A stretch of DNA of 64,000 nucleotides from assembly GCA_001603295.1 (NCBI GenBank), contig LUYO01000089.1, forward strand, positions 6,474-70,473, given 5' to 3'. Positions within the stretch are counted from its first letter, which is position 1; each line of letters begins with the position of its first letter. The notes under the pieces were generated by a model. The model did not search any database. It worked only from the letters and a program-made list of their open reading frames with translations, and was not told where the DNA came from. Origin of the DNA: Pleomorphomonas sp001603295 (lineage in GTDB: Bacteria > Pseudomonadota > Alphaproteobacteria > Rhizobiales > Pleomorphomonadaceae). The position numbers were made by a program, and so were the translations under genes. Positions 11,075 through 18,702 of the stretch are shown here, in pieces.

Positions 11075-11662
11075 TCAGAGCAGCGGCGTGCCGATCAGCC
11101 AGTCGTGCAGCAGGAACATGAAAGCCGCCCAGACGGCGAGGCCGATGCCGACGGCGATCCAGTCGTTCATGGGTTCGGGCATCGGCTCGGGTGGCTTCGC
11201 CGGGGCGGCGGCCATCGGCCGGGCGATCAGCGAGAAGCGGGCCGCCAGCGTCCACACGAAGAACACGGCGCTGAGCAGCACGCCGGCCAGCGTGCCGACG
11301 ACCAGCGCATGGGCGACCGACCACAGCGTCACCGACAGGAGCATCGGATGCTGGACGAAGCGGCCGATGCGCGTCGGTGCCGGAAAGAAGGAGGCGATCA
11401 GCAGCGGCAGCGCCACCGCCATCAGCACGAAGGCGAACCAGCGCGCCCAGGCCGGCGGCTCGAACAGCAGCACCGGATCCTGGCGGGCGAGGCCGTAGCC
11501 GTAGATCAACAGGACGAGGCCGGTCAGCGAGATCAGCGAATAGAGGCCGCGCCACGGGTTGTAGCCGATGCGGGCGATCGCCGCCTGCCGCGCGTCGGGC
11601 AGCAGGATGTAGATCGAGTGCATGCCGACGAAAAGAACAAGGCCGACGAGAAAGATCGACAT
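11075..11662 (-). CDS. NnrU family membrane protein
   Basis: A 195-residue protein with five to six hydrophobic helices. The patterns GMHSIYILLPDARQ near residue 13, GYNPWRGLYSLISL near 33 and VQHPMLLSVTLWSVAHAL near 104 are characteristic of NnrU. NnrU was named for its link to nitrite/nitric-oxide reductase expression, but homologues are common in non-denitrifiers and the biochemical role is unknown. No denitrification gene is nearby, so that role should not be assumed. The C-terminal part contains an acidic/proline linker (AAPAKPPEPMPEP) before the last helix. Confidence 0.85.
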   Translation of the reverse strand: MSIFLVGLVLFVGMHSIYILLPDARQAAIARIGYNPWRGLYSLISLTGLVLLIYGYGLARQDPVLLFEPPAWARWFAFVLMAVALPLLIASFFPAPTRIGRFVQHPMLLSVTLWSVAHALVVGTLAGVLLSAVFFVWTLAARFSLIARPMAAAPAKPPEPMPEPMNDWIAVGIGLAVWAAFMFLLHDWLIGTPLL

Positions 11663-11838
11663 GTCCGGCTCCCTGAACGGCCGTGGCGGCCAGCCCGCTC
11701 GGCCCGATCATGACGCGCGGCGCCGGCGCCCGGTTCCCGGAATTTCGACGAAAAGCCGAGATTTCGGCAAGGCCGGCATCAACCATAATCGGTTAACGCT
11801 TGCGTGCAATAGTCGTCCGTATCTTTGCGGGGGATGTC

Positions 11839-12417
11839 ATGTATCGCGTCTTCGCCCTGTTGGGATTGTCCCTTTCTGCGAGCGTCGCCTCGCCGGCCCT
11901 TGCAGCGACCGTTGGAGACATCACTCCGGCCGTCGCCGACATGCGTCCGTCGCTGCCGCTCGCCCAGGCCGGCAGCGAACTGGCAATGACGCTGCCGCCG
12001 GCCGCCGACATCGCCGAGGCGATCGGCGCCGGGCCGCCGACGCGCCAAGCCCTCGGTCCCAAGGTGATGGTGCGCGTCGACATCTCCGAGCAGAGCATGA
12101 CCGTGCTGGTGCATGGCAAGGTCGCCCATGTCTGGAAGGTGTCCACCGCCGGGCGCGGCTACCGGACGCCGACCGGCTTCTGGACGCCCTACCGGATGCA
12201 TGTGATGTGGCGCTCGCGCAAATACGACAACGCGCCGATGCCGCATTCCATCTTCTTTCACGAGGGCTATGCGATCCACGCGACGCCTTACGTCAAGCGG
12301 CTGGGCAAGCCGGCCTCGCACGGCTGCGTCCGCCTGCACCCCGATAACGCCAAGGCGCTGTTCGCCCTCGTCCGGCAATACGGCCCGGCGGCGGTACGCG
12401 TCTCCATCGAGAACTGA
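11839..12417 (+). CDS. L,D-transpeptidase (YkuD domain), exported
   Basis: A 192-residue protein with a signal peptide cleaved near residue 22 (SPALA). The YkuD domain spans about residues 75-190. HGYAIHATP and the active-site SHGCVRLH, with catalytic Cys163, are intact. L,D-transpeptidases make 3-3 cross-links in peptidoglycan or attach proteins to it in the periplasm; which of these applies cannot be told. The ATG at 11839 follows a GGGGGA-rich stretch and gives a clean signal peptide, whereas an upstream in-frame ATG at 11800 would put extra residues before it. The gene stands alone, divergent from nnrU. Confidence 0.9.
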   Translation: MYRVFALLGLSLSASVASPALAATVGDITPAVADMRPSLPLAQAGSELAMTLPPAADIAEAIGAGPPTRQALGPKVMVRVDISEQSMTVLVHGKVAHVWKVSTAGRGYRTPTGFWTPYRMHVMWRSRKYDNAPMPHSIFFHEGYAIHATPYVKRLGKPASHGCVRLHPDNAKALFALVRQYGPAAVRVSIEN

Positions 12418-13140
12418 CGGCGGACGGCCCGCCCTCGCCCGCCGATCCGCGCGCACCACCAATCCGGTCATCCTCCGGCCCGAGCCGCCTTGGCAGCTCC
12501 CTCAACCTCCGGCCCGAGTCCTTCATCCCTCCAGACGGCCGACGGCGCGCTCCTCGATGCCGGCGCCGCCAGCCGCTCCGCTTCGCTGGCACATCCAACG
12601 ACATGCGGATAGCACAATCGTCCATGACATCGCTGTCATATGAAAGCAATCATCCATGCCCTCGACGGTCGTTGGGCGAAACGGTTCAACTGAGAACTGC
12701 GGGTTACGGGGCGGCCCTGGAAAACCGATTCATATGCCTCAGGGTTTTCCCGTAGAGCCTTTGGAACTCGTCAAAGGGCGACGTCCGTTTCCATAACCGG
12801 CCGGCTCATTCAAAAATTCTTTGGGCGGGTTTTAGTGTAGGTTTATGCTGCATTGCAGCATTGTCCCTTTTCTGAGCAGATCGCATCAAAATGCCCCTCA
12901 CAAAACCTAAACAGCGGCAAATGTGCGACCAACTCACCGCCTAAGGTCGTATTTCGGCCGTATTTACGGCTGGACGGGGTTAACTTTTACCGGCTCAATT
13001 GCTGCCGTGCGAAATCTGCATTCCTGACATGCGTACCCCCCTCTAGCCCCGCATGGCTCGTTCGCCTAAATGTCTTCGTGTCGAGAGCGAAGCGCAGCAG
13101 ACGCAGGACTGAAGAGCGCAGCGCCTCACAACCCGAATGG
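12418..13140. other. 723-base gene-free stretch upstream of the DUF1127 gene
   Basis: No credible protein frame. It contains a hairpin GGAAAACC/GGTTTTCC (12719-12750, 16-base loop, no T tract) and a perfect palindrome at 12845-12861. It also has a long AT-richer segment (12800-13020) that likely holds the promoter of the DUF1127/hairpin locus. The distance suggests a long 5' leader or an additional untranslated RNA. Confidence 0.45.
12845..12861. promoter_or_regulatory. Palindrome ATGCTGCATTGCAGCAT, possible PhaR-type operator
   Basis: Arms ATGCTGCA and TGCAGCAT are perfectly complementary around a single T. The core CTGC-N3-GCAG resembles the box described for the polyhydroxyalkanoate regulator PhaR in alphaproteobacteria. 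It lies about 280 bases before the DUF1127 start. The identity of the bound protein is inference. Confidence 0.4.
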
Positions 13141-13299
13141 ATGAATGAAATGCTGGACACCGTTGTCAATAAGCTCCGCTCCTACCGCAAGTACCAGGAG
13201 ACCTACCGCGAGCTTTCCCGCCTGAGCACCCGCGAGTTGGCCGACCTCGGCATCTCCCGCGGTGAGATCTCGAACGTCGCCCGCAAGGCCACGCTCTGA
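13141..13299 (+). CDS. DUF1127 small protein (CcaF1-like)
   Basis: A 52-residue basic protein. The core YRELSRLSTRELADLGISR followed by GEI and VAR is the DUF1127 signature (YjiS-like). In Rhodobacter sphaeroides a DUF1127 protein, CcaF1, is encoded directly upstream of the CcsR small RNAs, is induced by stress and acts as an RNA-binding protein that affects sRNA maturation. The same arrangement here, with nine CCTCCTCCC hairpins starting 17 bases after the stop, makes a similar role likely. ATG 13141 and ATG 13150 are both possible starts; the second gives the more usual 49 residues. No strong ribosome site is seen for either. Confidence 0.85.
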   Translation: MNEMLDTVVNKLRSYRKYQETYRELSRLSTRELADLGISRGEISNVARKATL

Positions 13300-13316
13300 A
13301 CCCTTGGAATTAGGAC

Positions 13317-13669
13317 CGCCCCGCGAACTCTCCTCCTCCCAGTTCCCCGGGCGCTCCTGATAGACACCCTGCCGGTTCCTCCTCCCTCCGGCCGGTGTCT
13401 TGGAAAAATGGGCCTCCTCCCCCATCTTTCCATTAGGCGACGATGGCCCCCTCCTCCTCCCAGGGTCATTTCGCCGGTTTTGTGAGTACCGACCAGCCCT
13501 TCCTCCTCCCTGGGCGATGTCGGTTTGGCCGCAGCAATCCTCCTCCCTTGCTGTGGCCGCCCTGTGGCGCTCCTCCTCCCGCGTCACAGGTAAGCTGTAG
13601 CGGCATACCTCCTCCCATGCCGTCTACAGAAAATTGCGGCGCCCACCGGATCTCCTCCCCCGGTGGGCG
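13317..13669 (+). ncRNA. Array of nine CCUCCUCCC-loop hairpins (CcsR / cuckoo-type sRNAs)
   Basis: Nine consecutive stem-loops at 13317-13353, 13362-13400, 13401-13432, 13436-13475, 13488-13524, 13527-13558, 13561-13590, 13595-13629 and 13640-13669. Each exposes CCTCCTCCC in the loop (the fourth has an extra CCT; the ninth has 8 of 9 bases). The stems differ completely in sequence yet are 10-13 bp and pair well, often through G-U, so the structure and not the sequence is kept. The loop is complementary to Shine-Dalgarno GGAGG. Known CcsR RNAs have two such hairpins each, so four or five sRNAs may be processed from a precursor shared with the DUF1127 message. Strand is inferred from the upstream gene, the G-U pairs and the T-rich end. 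Confidence 0.85.
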
Positions 13670-13680
13670 TTTGCATTTTC
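13640..13680 (+). terminator. Ninth hairpin and T-rich tail, likely terminator of the sRNA array
   Basis: A perfect 10-bp stem CGCCCACCGG/CCGGTGGGCG is followed by TTTGCATTTTC. It is the last hairpin and the only one with a T-rich tail, so it probably ends the DUF1127-array transcript while still carrying the CTCCTCCC loop. Confidence 0.6.
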
Positions 13681-13755
13681 GGGGTATCTCCACCTCTCCG
13701 CCGGGTATCAGGAAAAGCGCTGCACACGGCGGCGGGACGTGCTATCCCCCCGGCC

Positions 13756-15147
13756 ATGAGCCAACAGTCCCCCGCCCCCATTCACATCGTCGGCGCCGGC
13801 CTTGCCGGCTCGGAAGCCGCCTGGCAGATCGTCTCGCGCGGCATTCCCGTCGTCCTGCACGAGATGCGGCCGCGCCGCGGCACCGAAGCGCACAAGACCG
13901 GCGGCTTCGCCGAGCTGGTCTGCTCCAACTCCTTCCGCTCCGACGACCATCAGAACAACGCCGTCGGCCTGCTGCACGAGGAGATGCGCCGCGCCGGCTC
14001 GCTGGTCATGGCCGCGGCCGACGCCCACAAGGTGCCCGCCGGCGGCGCACTGGCCGTCGATCGCGACGGATTCTCCGACAAGATCACCGCCACGCTGCGC
14101 GCCCATCCGCTGGTCACCGTCGCCGAGGGCGAGGTCGACGGCCTGCCGCCCGAGGATTGGGGCGACACCATCGTCGCCACCGGCCCGCTCACCTCGCCAG
14201 CGCTGGCCGAAGCCATCCGCGCCACCACCGGCGCCGCCGCGCTGGCCTTTTTCGACGCCATCGCGCCGATCGTCCATTTCGACAGCATCGACATGGACAA
14301 GGCATGGTTTCAGTCGCGCTACGACAAGCCTGGCCCCGGCGGCACCGGCGCCGACTACATCAACTGCCCGCTCGACCGCGACCAATATGAAGCTTTCGTC
14401 GACGCGCTGATCGCCGGCGAGAAGACCGAGTTCAAGGATTTCGAGAAGACACCCTATTTCGACGGCTGCCTGCCGATCGAGGTGATGGCCGAACGCGGTC
14501 GCGAGACGCTGCGCCACGGCCCGATGAAGCCGGTCGGCCTCACCAACCCGCGCAATCCCACGGTCAAGCCCTACGCCATCGTCCAGCTCCGCCAGGACAA
14601 CGCACTCGGCACGCTCTATAATATGGTCGGCTTCCAGACCAAGCTGAAATACGGCGTCCAGGCCGACGTCTTCCGGATGATTCCCGGCCTGGAGAAAGCC
14701 GAGTTCGCCCGGCTCGGCGGCCTCCACCGCAACACCTATCTCGACAGCCCGCGCCTCCTCGATCCCGTGCTGCGCCTGAAAGCAGCGCCGCGCCTCAGAT
14801 TCGCCGGTCAGGTGACCGGCTGCGAGGGCTATGTCGAGTCGGCATCGATCGGCCTCCTGGCCGGCCGCTTCGCCGCCGCCGAGCGGCAGTCCGCCGCCGC
14901 CCTGCCGCCGCCGCCCACCACCGCCCTCGGCGCGCTGCTCGGCCACATCACCGGCGGTCACCTGTCGGCCGACACCGAAGGAGCACCGCGCTCCTTCCAG
15001 CCGATGAACATCAACTTCGGCCTGTTCCCGCCGGTGGAGATTCCGAGGGAGCCCGGCCGGCGGCTGCGCGGCAACGAGAAGACCATCGCCAAGCGTCAGG
15101 CGATCTGCCGCCGAGCGCTCGCCGATCTCGCCGGCTGGCTCGGCTGA
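13756..15147 (+). CDS. trmFO: Methylenetetrahydrofolate--tRNA-(uracil-5-)-methyltransferase TrmFO
   Basis: A 463-residue flavoprotein that makes 5-methyluridine at position 54 of tRNA using methylenetetrahydrofolate and FADH2. The N-terminal FAD-binding motif HIVGAGLAGSEAAW is at residues 9-22, and family blocks FAELVCSNSFRSDD (about 47-60), GGTGADYINCPLDRDQYEAF and FQPMNINFGLFPP (near 415) are all present. The ATG at 13756 sits about 75 bases after the sRNA array's last hairpin. Length is normal. This folate/FAD enzyme replaces the SAM-dependent TrmA found in enterobacteria. Confidence 0.96.
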   Translation: MSQQSPAPIHIVGAGLAGSEAAWQIVSRGIPVVLHEMRPRRGTEAHKTGGFAELVCSNSFRSDDHQNNAVGLLHEEMRRAGSLVMAAADAHKVPAGGALAVDRDGFSDKITATLRAHPLVTVAEGEVDGLPPEDWGDTIVATGPLTSPALAEAIRATTGAAALAFFDAIAPIVHFDSIDMDKAWFQSRYDKPGPGGTGADYINCPLDRDQYEAFVDALIAGEKTEFKDFEKTPYFDGCLPIEVMAERGRETLRHGPMKPVGLTNPRNPTVKPYAIVQLRQDNALGTLYNMVGFQTKLKYGVQADVFRMIPGLEKAEFARLGGLHRNTYLDSPRLLDPVLRLKAAPRLRFAGQVTGCEGYVESASIGLLAGRFAAAERQSAAALPPPPTTALGALLGHITGGHLSADTEGAPRSFQPMNINFGLFPPVEIPREPGRRLRGNEKTIAKRQAICRRALADLAGWLG

Positions 15148-15271
15148 GGGCTTGGCGACCCCAAATCTTCGCTCCGAAGCCGATCGGGCGTCGTATTCGC
15201 GTCAGAAGTAACACTTGTAAAAGAAAAATCTGGCTTATACGGAAAGACACGGACTGCCTCGGAGTGCGAAC

Positions 15272-17596
15272 ATGGGTTCGAGCCGGCTCCTTCGGGCCTG
15301 GTGGCGGATGAACGGGCTGGTCCTCAGGGCCGCCAGCCTGCCGGCCCTGATCGCTCTCGTCGCATTCGGATTGCTCGGCGTGCTCGCCGACCGCCAGAAC
15401 CGGCAGATCTTCGAGCAGCACGCGCGGGCCGCCGTCGCCGACCGGCTGTCGGTCATCCGAGCCCGTCTCGAAGGCAACATCAGCCGCGACATCCAGATCG
15501 GACACGGCGTCGTCGCGGCAATCGCCACCCGTCCGTCTCTCGACAACGCGGAGTTCGGCGCCTTTGTCGAGCACCTCATGGAGACCGGCTCCGACCTGCG
15601 GCTGGTCGTCGCCGCGCCCGATATGGTGGTCCGCATGGCGCACCCGCTGCCCGGCAACGAGAAGGTGATCGGGCTCGACTACATGCAGACGCCGAGTCAA
15701 CGCGACGCCGTCCTGCGCGCCCGCGAGACCGGCCGTCTCGTGCTGGCCGGCCCGCTCGAGCTTGTCCAGGGCGGCGTCGGCATCGTCGGCCGCATCCCGG
15801 TGTTTCTCGACCGGCCGCACGGGCCGCCGGCGTTCTGGGGCATCGTGTCGGTGGTGATCGACGTCGACCGGCTCTACGCCAACAGCGGCATCAGCGCCGC
15901 CGATTTCGACCTCGACCTGACCATCCGCGGCCGCGACGGCAAGGGCGCGGCCGGCGACATCTTCTTCGGCTCCGAAGCCGCCCTCGACCAGAACCCGCTC
16001 ATCGCGACGATCGCCATTCCCGGCGGAACGTGGCAGCTGGCCGCCACGCCGAAGGGCGGCTGGCCACCGCCGCCCAACGCCGCGCTGTTCCGCCTGATGC
16101 TTGCCGTCATCGGCGCGCTGATCGTCGTGCCTATCCTGGTCACCGGCCATCTCTACGCCGAGCGGCGGCAGAATCTCGACGAGCTGGGCCGGGCCAAGAG
16201 CCTCGCCGATGCCCGCAACCGCCAGCTCGAGGAGGCCAACCGCCGCATCCGCCACGCCTCGCTGCACGATGCGCTGACCGGGCTGCCCAACCGCCGCCAC
16301 CTGATGGACCATCTCGGCCGGCTCGATTCCGACATGGCGGCGACGGCCGGCGGCATCGCCGTGCTGCACATCGACCTCGACCGCTTCAAGCAGGTCAACG
16401 ACGCCTTCGGCCACGCGACCGGCGACCGTCTGCTCCAGCATGTCGCCGGGCTGATGCGCGCCACCTTCCGGCCGGCCGACCTGGTGGCCCGTATCGGCGG
16501 CGACGAATTCGTGGCCGTCTGTCTTGGCGACGAACCGGAGCCGCTGGCCCGCCGGCTGGCCGGCGACCTGCTGGCCGCCTTCCGCCAGCCGATCGACCTC
16601 GGCGAAACCCGCTGCCGCAGCGGCCTCTCCATCGGCATCGCCTGCGCCGACGCCGGCAACGGTCCGCCGTCGCGGCTGCTGATCGACGCCGATATCGCCC
16701 TCTATCGCGCCAAGGAGTGCGGCCGCAACCGCTTCGAGTTCTTCACCGAGGCGCTGGAGGCCGAGGTGGTCAGCGCCAAACATCTGGCCGACCAGATCCT
16801 GACCGGCATCGACGAAGGCCAGTTCACCGCCCATTACCAGCAGCAGTTCCACGCCACGACGCGCGAGGTGGTCGGCCTCGAGGCGCTGGTGCGCTGGAAG
16901 CACCCCGCCGAGGGGCTGCTTGCCCCGGCCAATTTTCTCGAGGTGGCCGAGGACGTCGACGCCCTGCCGACCCTCGACCATATCGTGCTGGAGACCGCCC
17001 TCGCCGACCGCCTGCGCTGGCGCGCCGCCGGTCTTGCCGTGCCGCGCATCGCCGTCAACGTGTCGATGGGCCGCCTGCGCGACGAGCGCCTCGTCGATCG
17101 CCTCAAGGCGCTGGCCATCGAGCCCGGCGCCCTGTCCTTCGAGCTGACCGAGGCGATCTATCTCGACGACAGCGACGAGGTCGTCACCGACAACATCCGC
17201 CGCCTGCGCGACCTCGGCATCGAGATCGAGATCGACGACTTCGGCACCGGCTACGCCTCCATCGTCAGCCTGATGCGCCTGAAGCCGAGCCGCCTGAAGA
17301 TCGCCCGCCAGCTCACCGCCGCCGTCACCACCTCCTTCCCCCAGCGCCAGCTCGTCCGCTCGATCGTCGAGATCGGCCGGACGCAAGACATCGGCATCGT
17401 CGCCGAGGGTGTCGAGACGCTGGAGCAGGCCGATATCCTCGCCGACCTCGGCTGCGACATCCTGCAGGGCTTCGCCTTCGGCCGGCCGATGGCGGCCGGC
17501 GCGCTGGCGCGGATCATGGCCGAGGAGGCCGTCTCGCCATCCGCCCACATCCGCCGTCGGGGCCGCGATTCCTCGGCCTTCAGCGCCCGCCTCTAG
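15272..17596 (+). CDS. Membrane GGDEF-EAL protein with CHASE sensor
   Basis: A 774-residue cyclic-di-GMP enzyme. An N-terminal helix (about 18-38) and a second near 270-292 bracket a periplasmic CHASE-like domain. GGDEF is intact at 409-413, so diguanylate cyclase activity is possible. EAL begins at Glu537 (EALVRW), and the Asn, Glu and DDFGTG ligands are present. The usual KID motif, however, is K676-I-A678, replacing an aspartate that lies in the phosphodiesterase active site of studied EAL proteins, so hydrolysis may be weak. The start ATG at 15272 gives a short cytoplasmic leader. Monocistronic; an interspersed repeat follows the stop immediately. Confidence 0.92.
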   Translation: MGSSRLLRAWWRMNGLVLRAASLPALIALVAFGLLGVLADRQNRQIFEQHARAAVADRLSVIRARLEGNISRDIQIGHGVVAAIATRPSLDNAEFGAFVEHLMETGSDLRLVVAAPDMVVRMAHPLPGNEKVIGLDYMQTPSQRDAVLRARETGRLVLAGPLELVQGGVGIVGRIPVFLDRPHGPPAFWGIVSVVIDVDRLYANSGISAADFDLDLTIRGRDGKGAAGDIFFGSEAALDQNPLIATIAIPGGTWQLAATPKGGWPPPPNAALFRLMLAVIGALIVVPILVTGHLYAERRQNLDELGRAKSLADARNRQLEEANRRIRHASLHDALTGLPNRRHLMDHLGRLDSDMAATAGGIAVLHIDLDRFKQVNDAFGHATGDRLLQHVAGLMRATFRPADLVARIGGDEFVAVCLGDEPEPLARRLAGDLLAAFRQPIDLGETRCRSGLSIGIACADAGNGPPSRLLIDADIALYRAKECGRNRFEFFTEALEAEVVSAKHLADQILTGIDEGQFTAHYQQQFHATTREVVGLEALVRWKHPAEGLLAPANFLEVAEDVDALPTLDHIVLETALADRLRWRAAGLAVPRIAVNVSMGRLRDERLVDRLKALAIEPGALSFELTEAIYLDDSDEVVTDNIRRLRDLGIEIEIDDFGTGYASIVSLMRLKPSRLKIARQLTAAVTTSFPQRQLVRSIVEIGRTQDIGIVAEGVETLEQADILADLGCDILQGFAFGRPMAAGALARIMAEEAVSPSAHIRRRGRDSSAFSARL

Positions 17597-17677
17597 AGCA
17601 ATCCCAGCAAAAGCGGGAACCGGTTTTGCGTCCGGAATTGCCCTGAAACAAATAGATTGAAATAAATAGATAGAGCG
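17595..17677. repeat. Interspersed palindromic repeat, copy 2
   Basis: Begins AGAGCAATCCCAGCAAAAGC, has the central GGAACCGGTTTTGCGTCCGG, and ends GATAGAGCG after an A/T-rich tail. The first 47 bases match 34783-34829 with three or four differences. It overlaps the TAG stop of the GGDEF-EAL gene by two bases. Confidence 0.75.
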
Positions 17678-17683
17678 CTTGCC

Positions 17684-18631
17684 TCAGTCGCGACGCGCCG
17701 CATGGAGGCGCTCGATGACCAGCTCGAAATAGCCATCGGCGTCGATCTCGGTCAGCACCAGCGCGTTCTTCGGCCTGTCCGTCACCGAATGCCAGTCGAC
17801 CACCGTCATGCCGCGCGTCAGCTCGTCGCAGGAAATCTCGACGTTGACGAGGCGGCCGCCGAACAGCTCCGGCTTCAGAAGCCAGGCAATGACAGTGGGG
17901 TCGTGCAGCGGCCCGCCCTCCATGCTCCAGGCCTTTTCGTCGAAGCGCTTGTTCCATTCGAGGAGGTGGTAGAAGGCTTCCATGTGCGGGCCGCCCCGCG
18001 CCCGTAGCAGGTCGAGCCGGTCCTTGCGCGTCAGCGCCCGATGGGTGCAGTCGAGCGGGATCATGACGATCGGCGCGCCCGCGGCGAACACCTTCTTTGC
18101 CGCCTCGGGATCGACGTAGATGTTGTATTCGGCGGCCGGCGTGACGTTGCCGCCTTCCGAGCGGGCGCCGCCCATCAGCGCGATGCCTTCGAGGCGTTCG
18201 GCGAGGCGAGGCTCCCGCGCCATGGCGAGGGCGATGTTGGTGAGCGGCGCCAGGCAACAGAGCGTCACCGTCTTTTCCGGCCGCGACATCACCAGCTCGA
18301 CGATCCTGTCCGGCGCGAAACCGTCGGCCGCCCGCGCCACGGGCTCCGGCAGGTCGTAGCCCTCGAAGCCCGTTGCCCCATGCACGTATTCCGCCGTTTC
18401 GAGCAGGCGGGTGATCGGCCCGGCGGCGCCGGCATAGACCGGCACGTCGGCGGCGCGGTTCACCAGCTCCAGCGCCTTCAGGGCGTTGCGGGTGGTGTGG
18501 TGGAGCGGCACGTTGCCGCCCACCGTGGTGACGGCGAGAAGCTCCAGCTCGGCCGGCGAACCGAGCGCCATCAGGAAGGCGACGGCGTCGTCGGGCGACG
18601 GATCGGTATCGACGATGATGGATCTGACCAT
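17684..18631 (-). CDS. Nucleoside hydrolase (inosine/uridine-preferring family)
   Basis: A 315-residue member of the IUNH family, which cleaves the N-glycosidic bond of ribonucleosides for salvage. The calcium-binding motif at residues 7-15 reads DTDPSPDDA instead of the common DTDPGxDDA; the aspartates are kept. Later family positions are present, including a LAPLTNIALAM block near 125 and a MGGARSEGGNVTPAAEYN block near 152. The start ATG at 18631 is preceded by GGAG at a good distance. It lies 71 bases downstream of the TDT-type permease gene on the same strand and may share its transcript. The exact nucleoside preferred is not deducible. Confidence 0.92.
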   Translation of the reverse strand: MVRSIIVDTDPSPDDAVAFLMALGSPAELELLAVTTVGGNVPLHHTTRNALKALELVNRAADVPVYAGAAGPITRLLETAEYVHGATGFEGYDLPEPVARAADGFAPDRIVELVMSRPEKTVTLCCLAPLTNIALAMAREPRLAERLEGIALMGGARSEGGNVTPAAEYNIYVDPEAAKKVFAAGAPIVMIPLDCTHRALTRKDRLDLLRARGGPHMEAFYHLLEWNKRFDEKAWSMEGGPLHDPTVIAWLLKPELFGGRLVNVEISCDELTRGMTVVDWHSVTDRPKNALVLTEIDADGYFELVIERLHAARRD

Positions 18632-18702
18632 GCAAGGCTCCGGGATGGCAGTCCCGCAGACTAATCCGGTCAATTACTTATAAGCAACGGCAAAATCGCC
18701 GG

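Noticed and set aside
11075..11662. Denitrification function for the NnrU homologue
   Set aside because: No nir or nor genes in the window and the family is widespread in non-denitrifiers.
12763..12789. General stress (EcfG-type) promoter GGAAC-N18-CGTT
   Set aside because: The spacing is 18 instead of the usual 16-17 and the distance to the DUF1127 gene is over 350 bases, so I could not support it.
12853..13299. 148-codon extended form of the DUF1127 gene
   Set aside because: Upstream residues show no conservation with the family, which is about 50 residues long; internal ATGs at 13141 or 13150 fit.
13317..13669. CRISPR array
   Set aside because: The only repeated sequence is a 9-base loop motif; spacers are inverted stems rather than unique protospacers, and no cas genes are present.
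13443..14390. Long frame running through the hairpin array into trmFO
   Set aside because: It only reflects the C-rich array and an alternate frame of trmFO; the array's complementary stems are explained by RNA structure.
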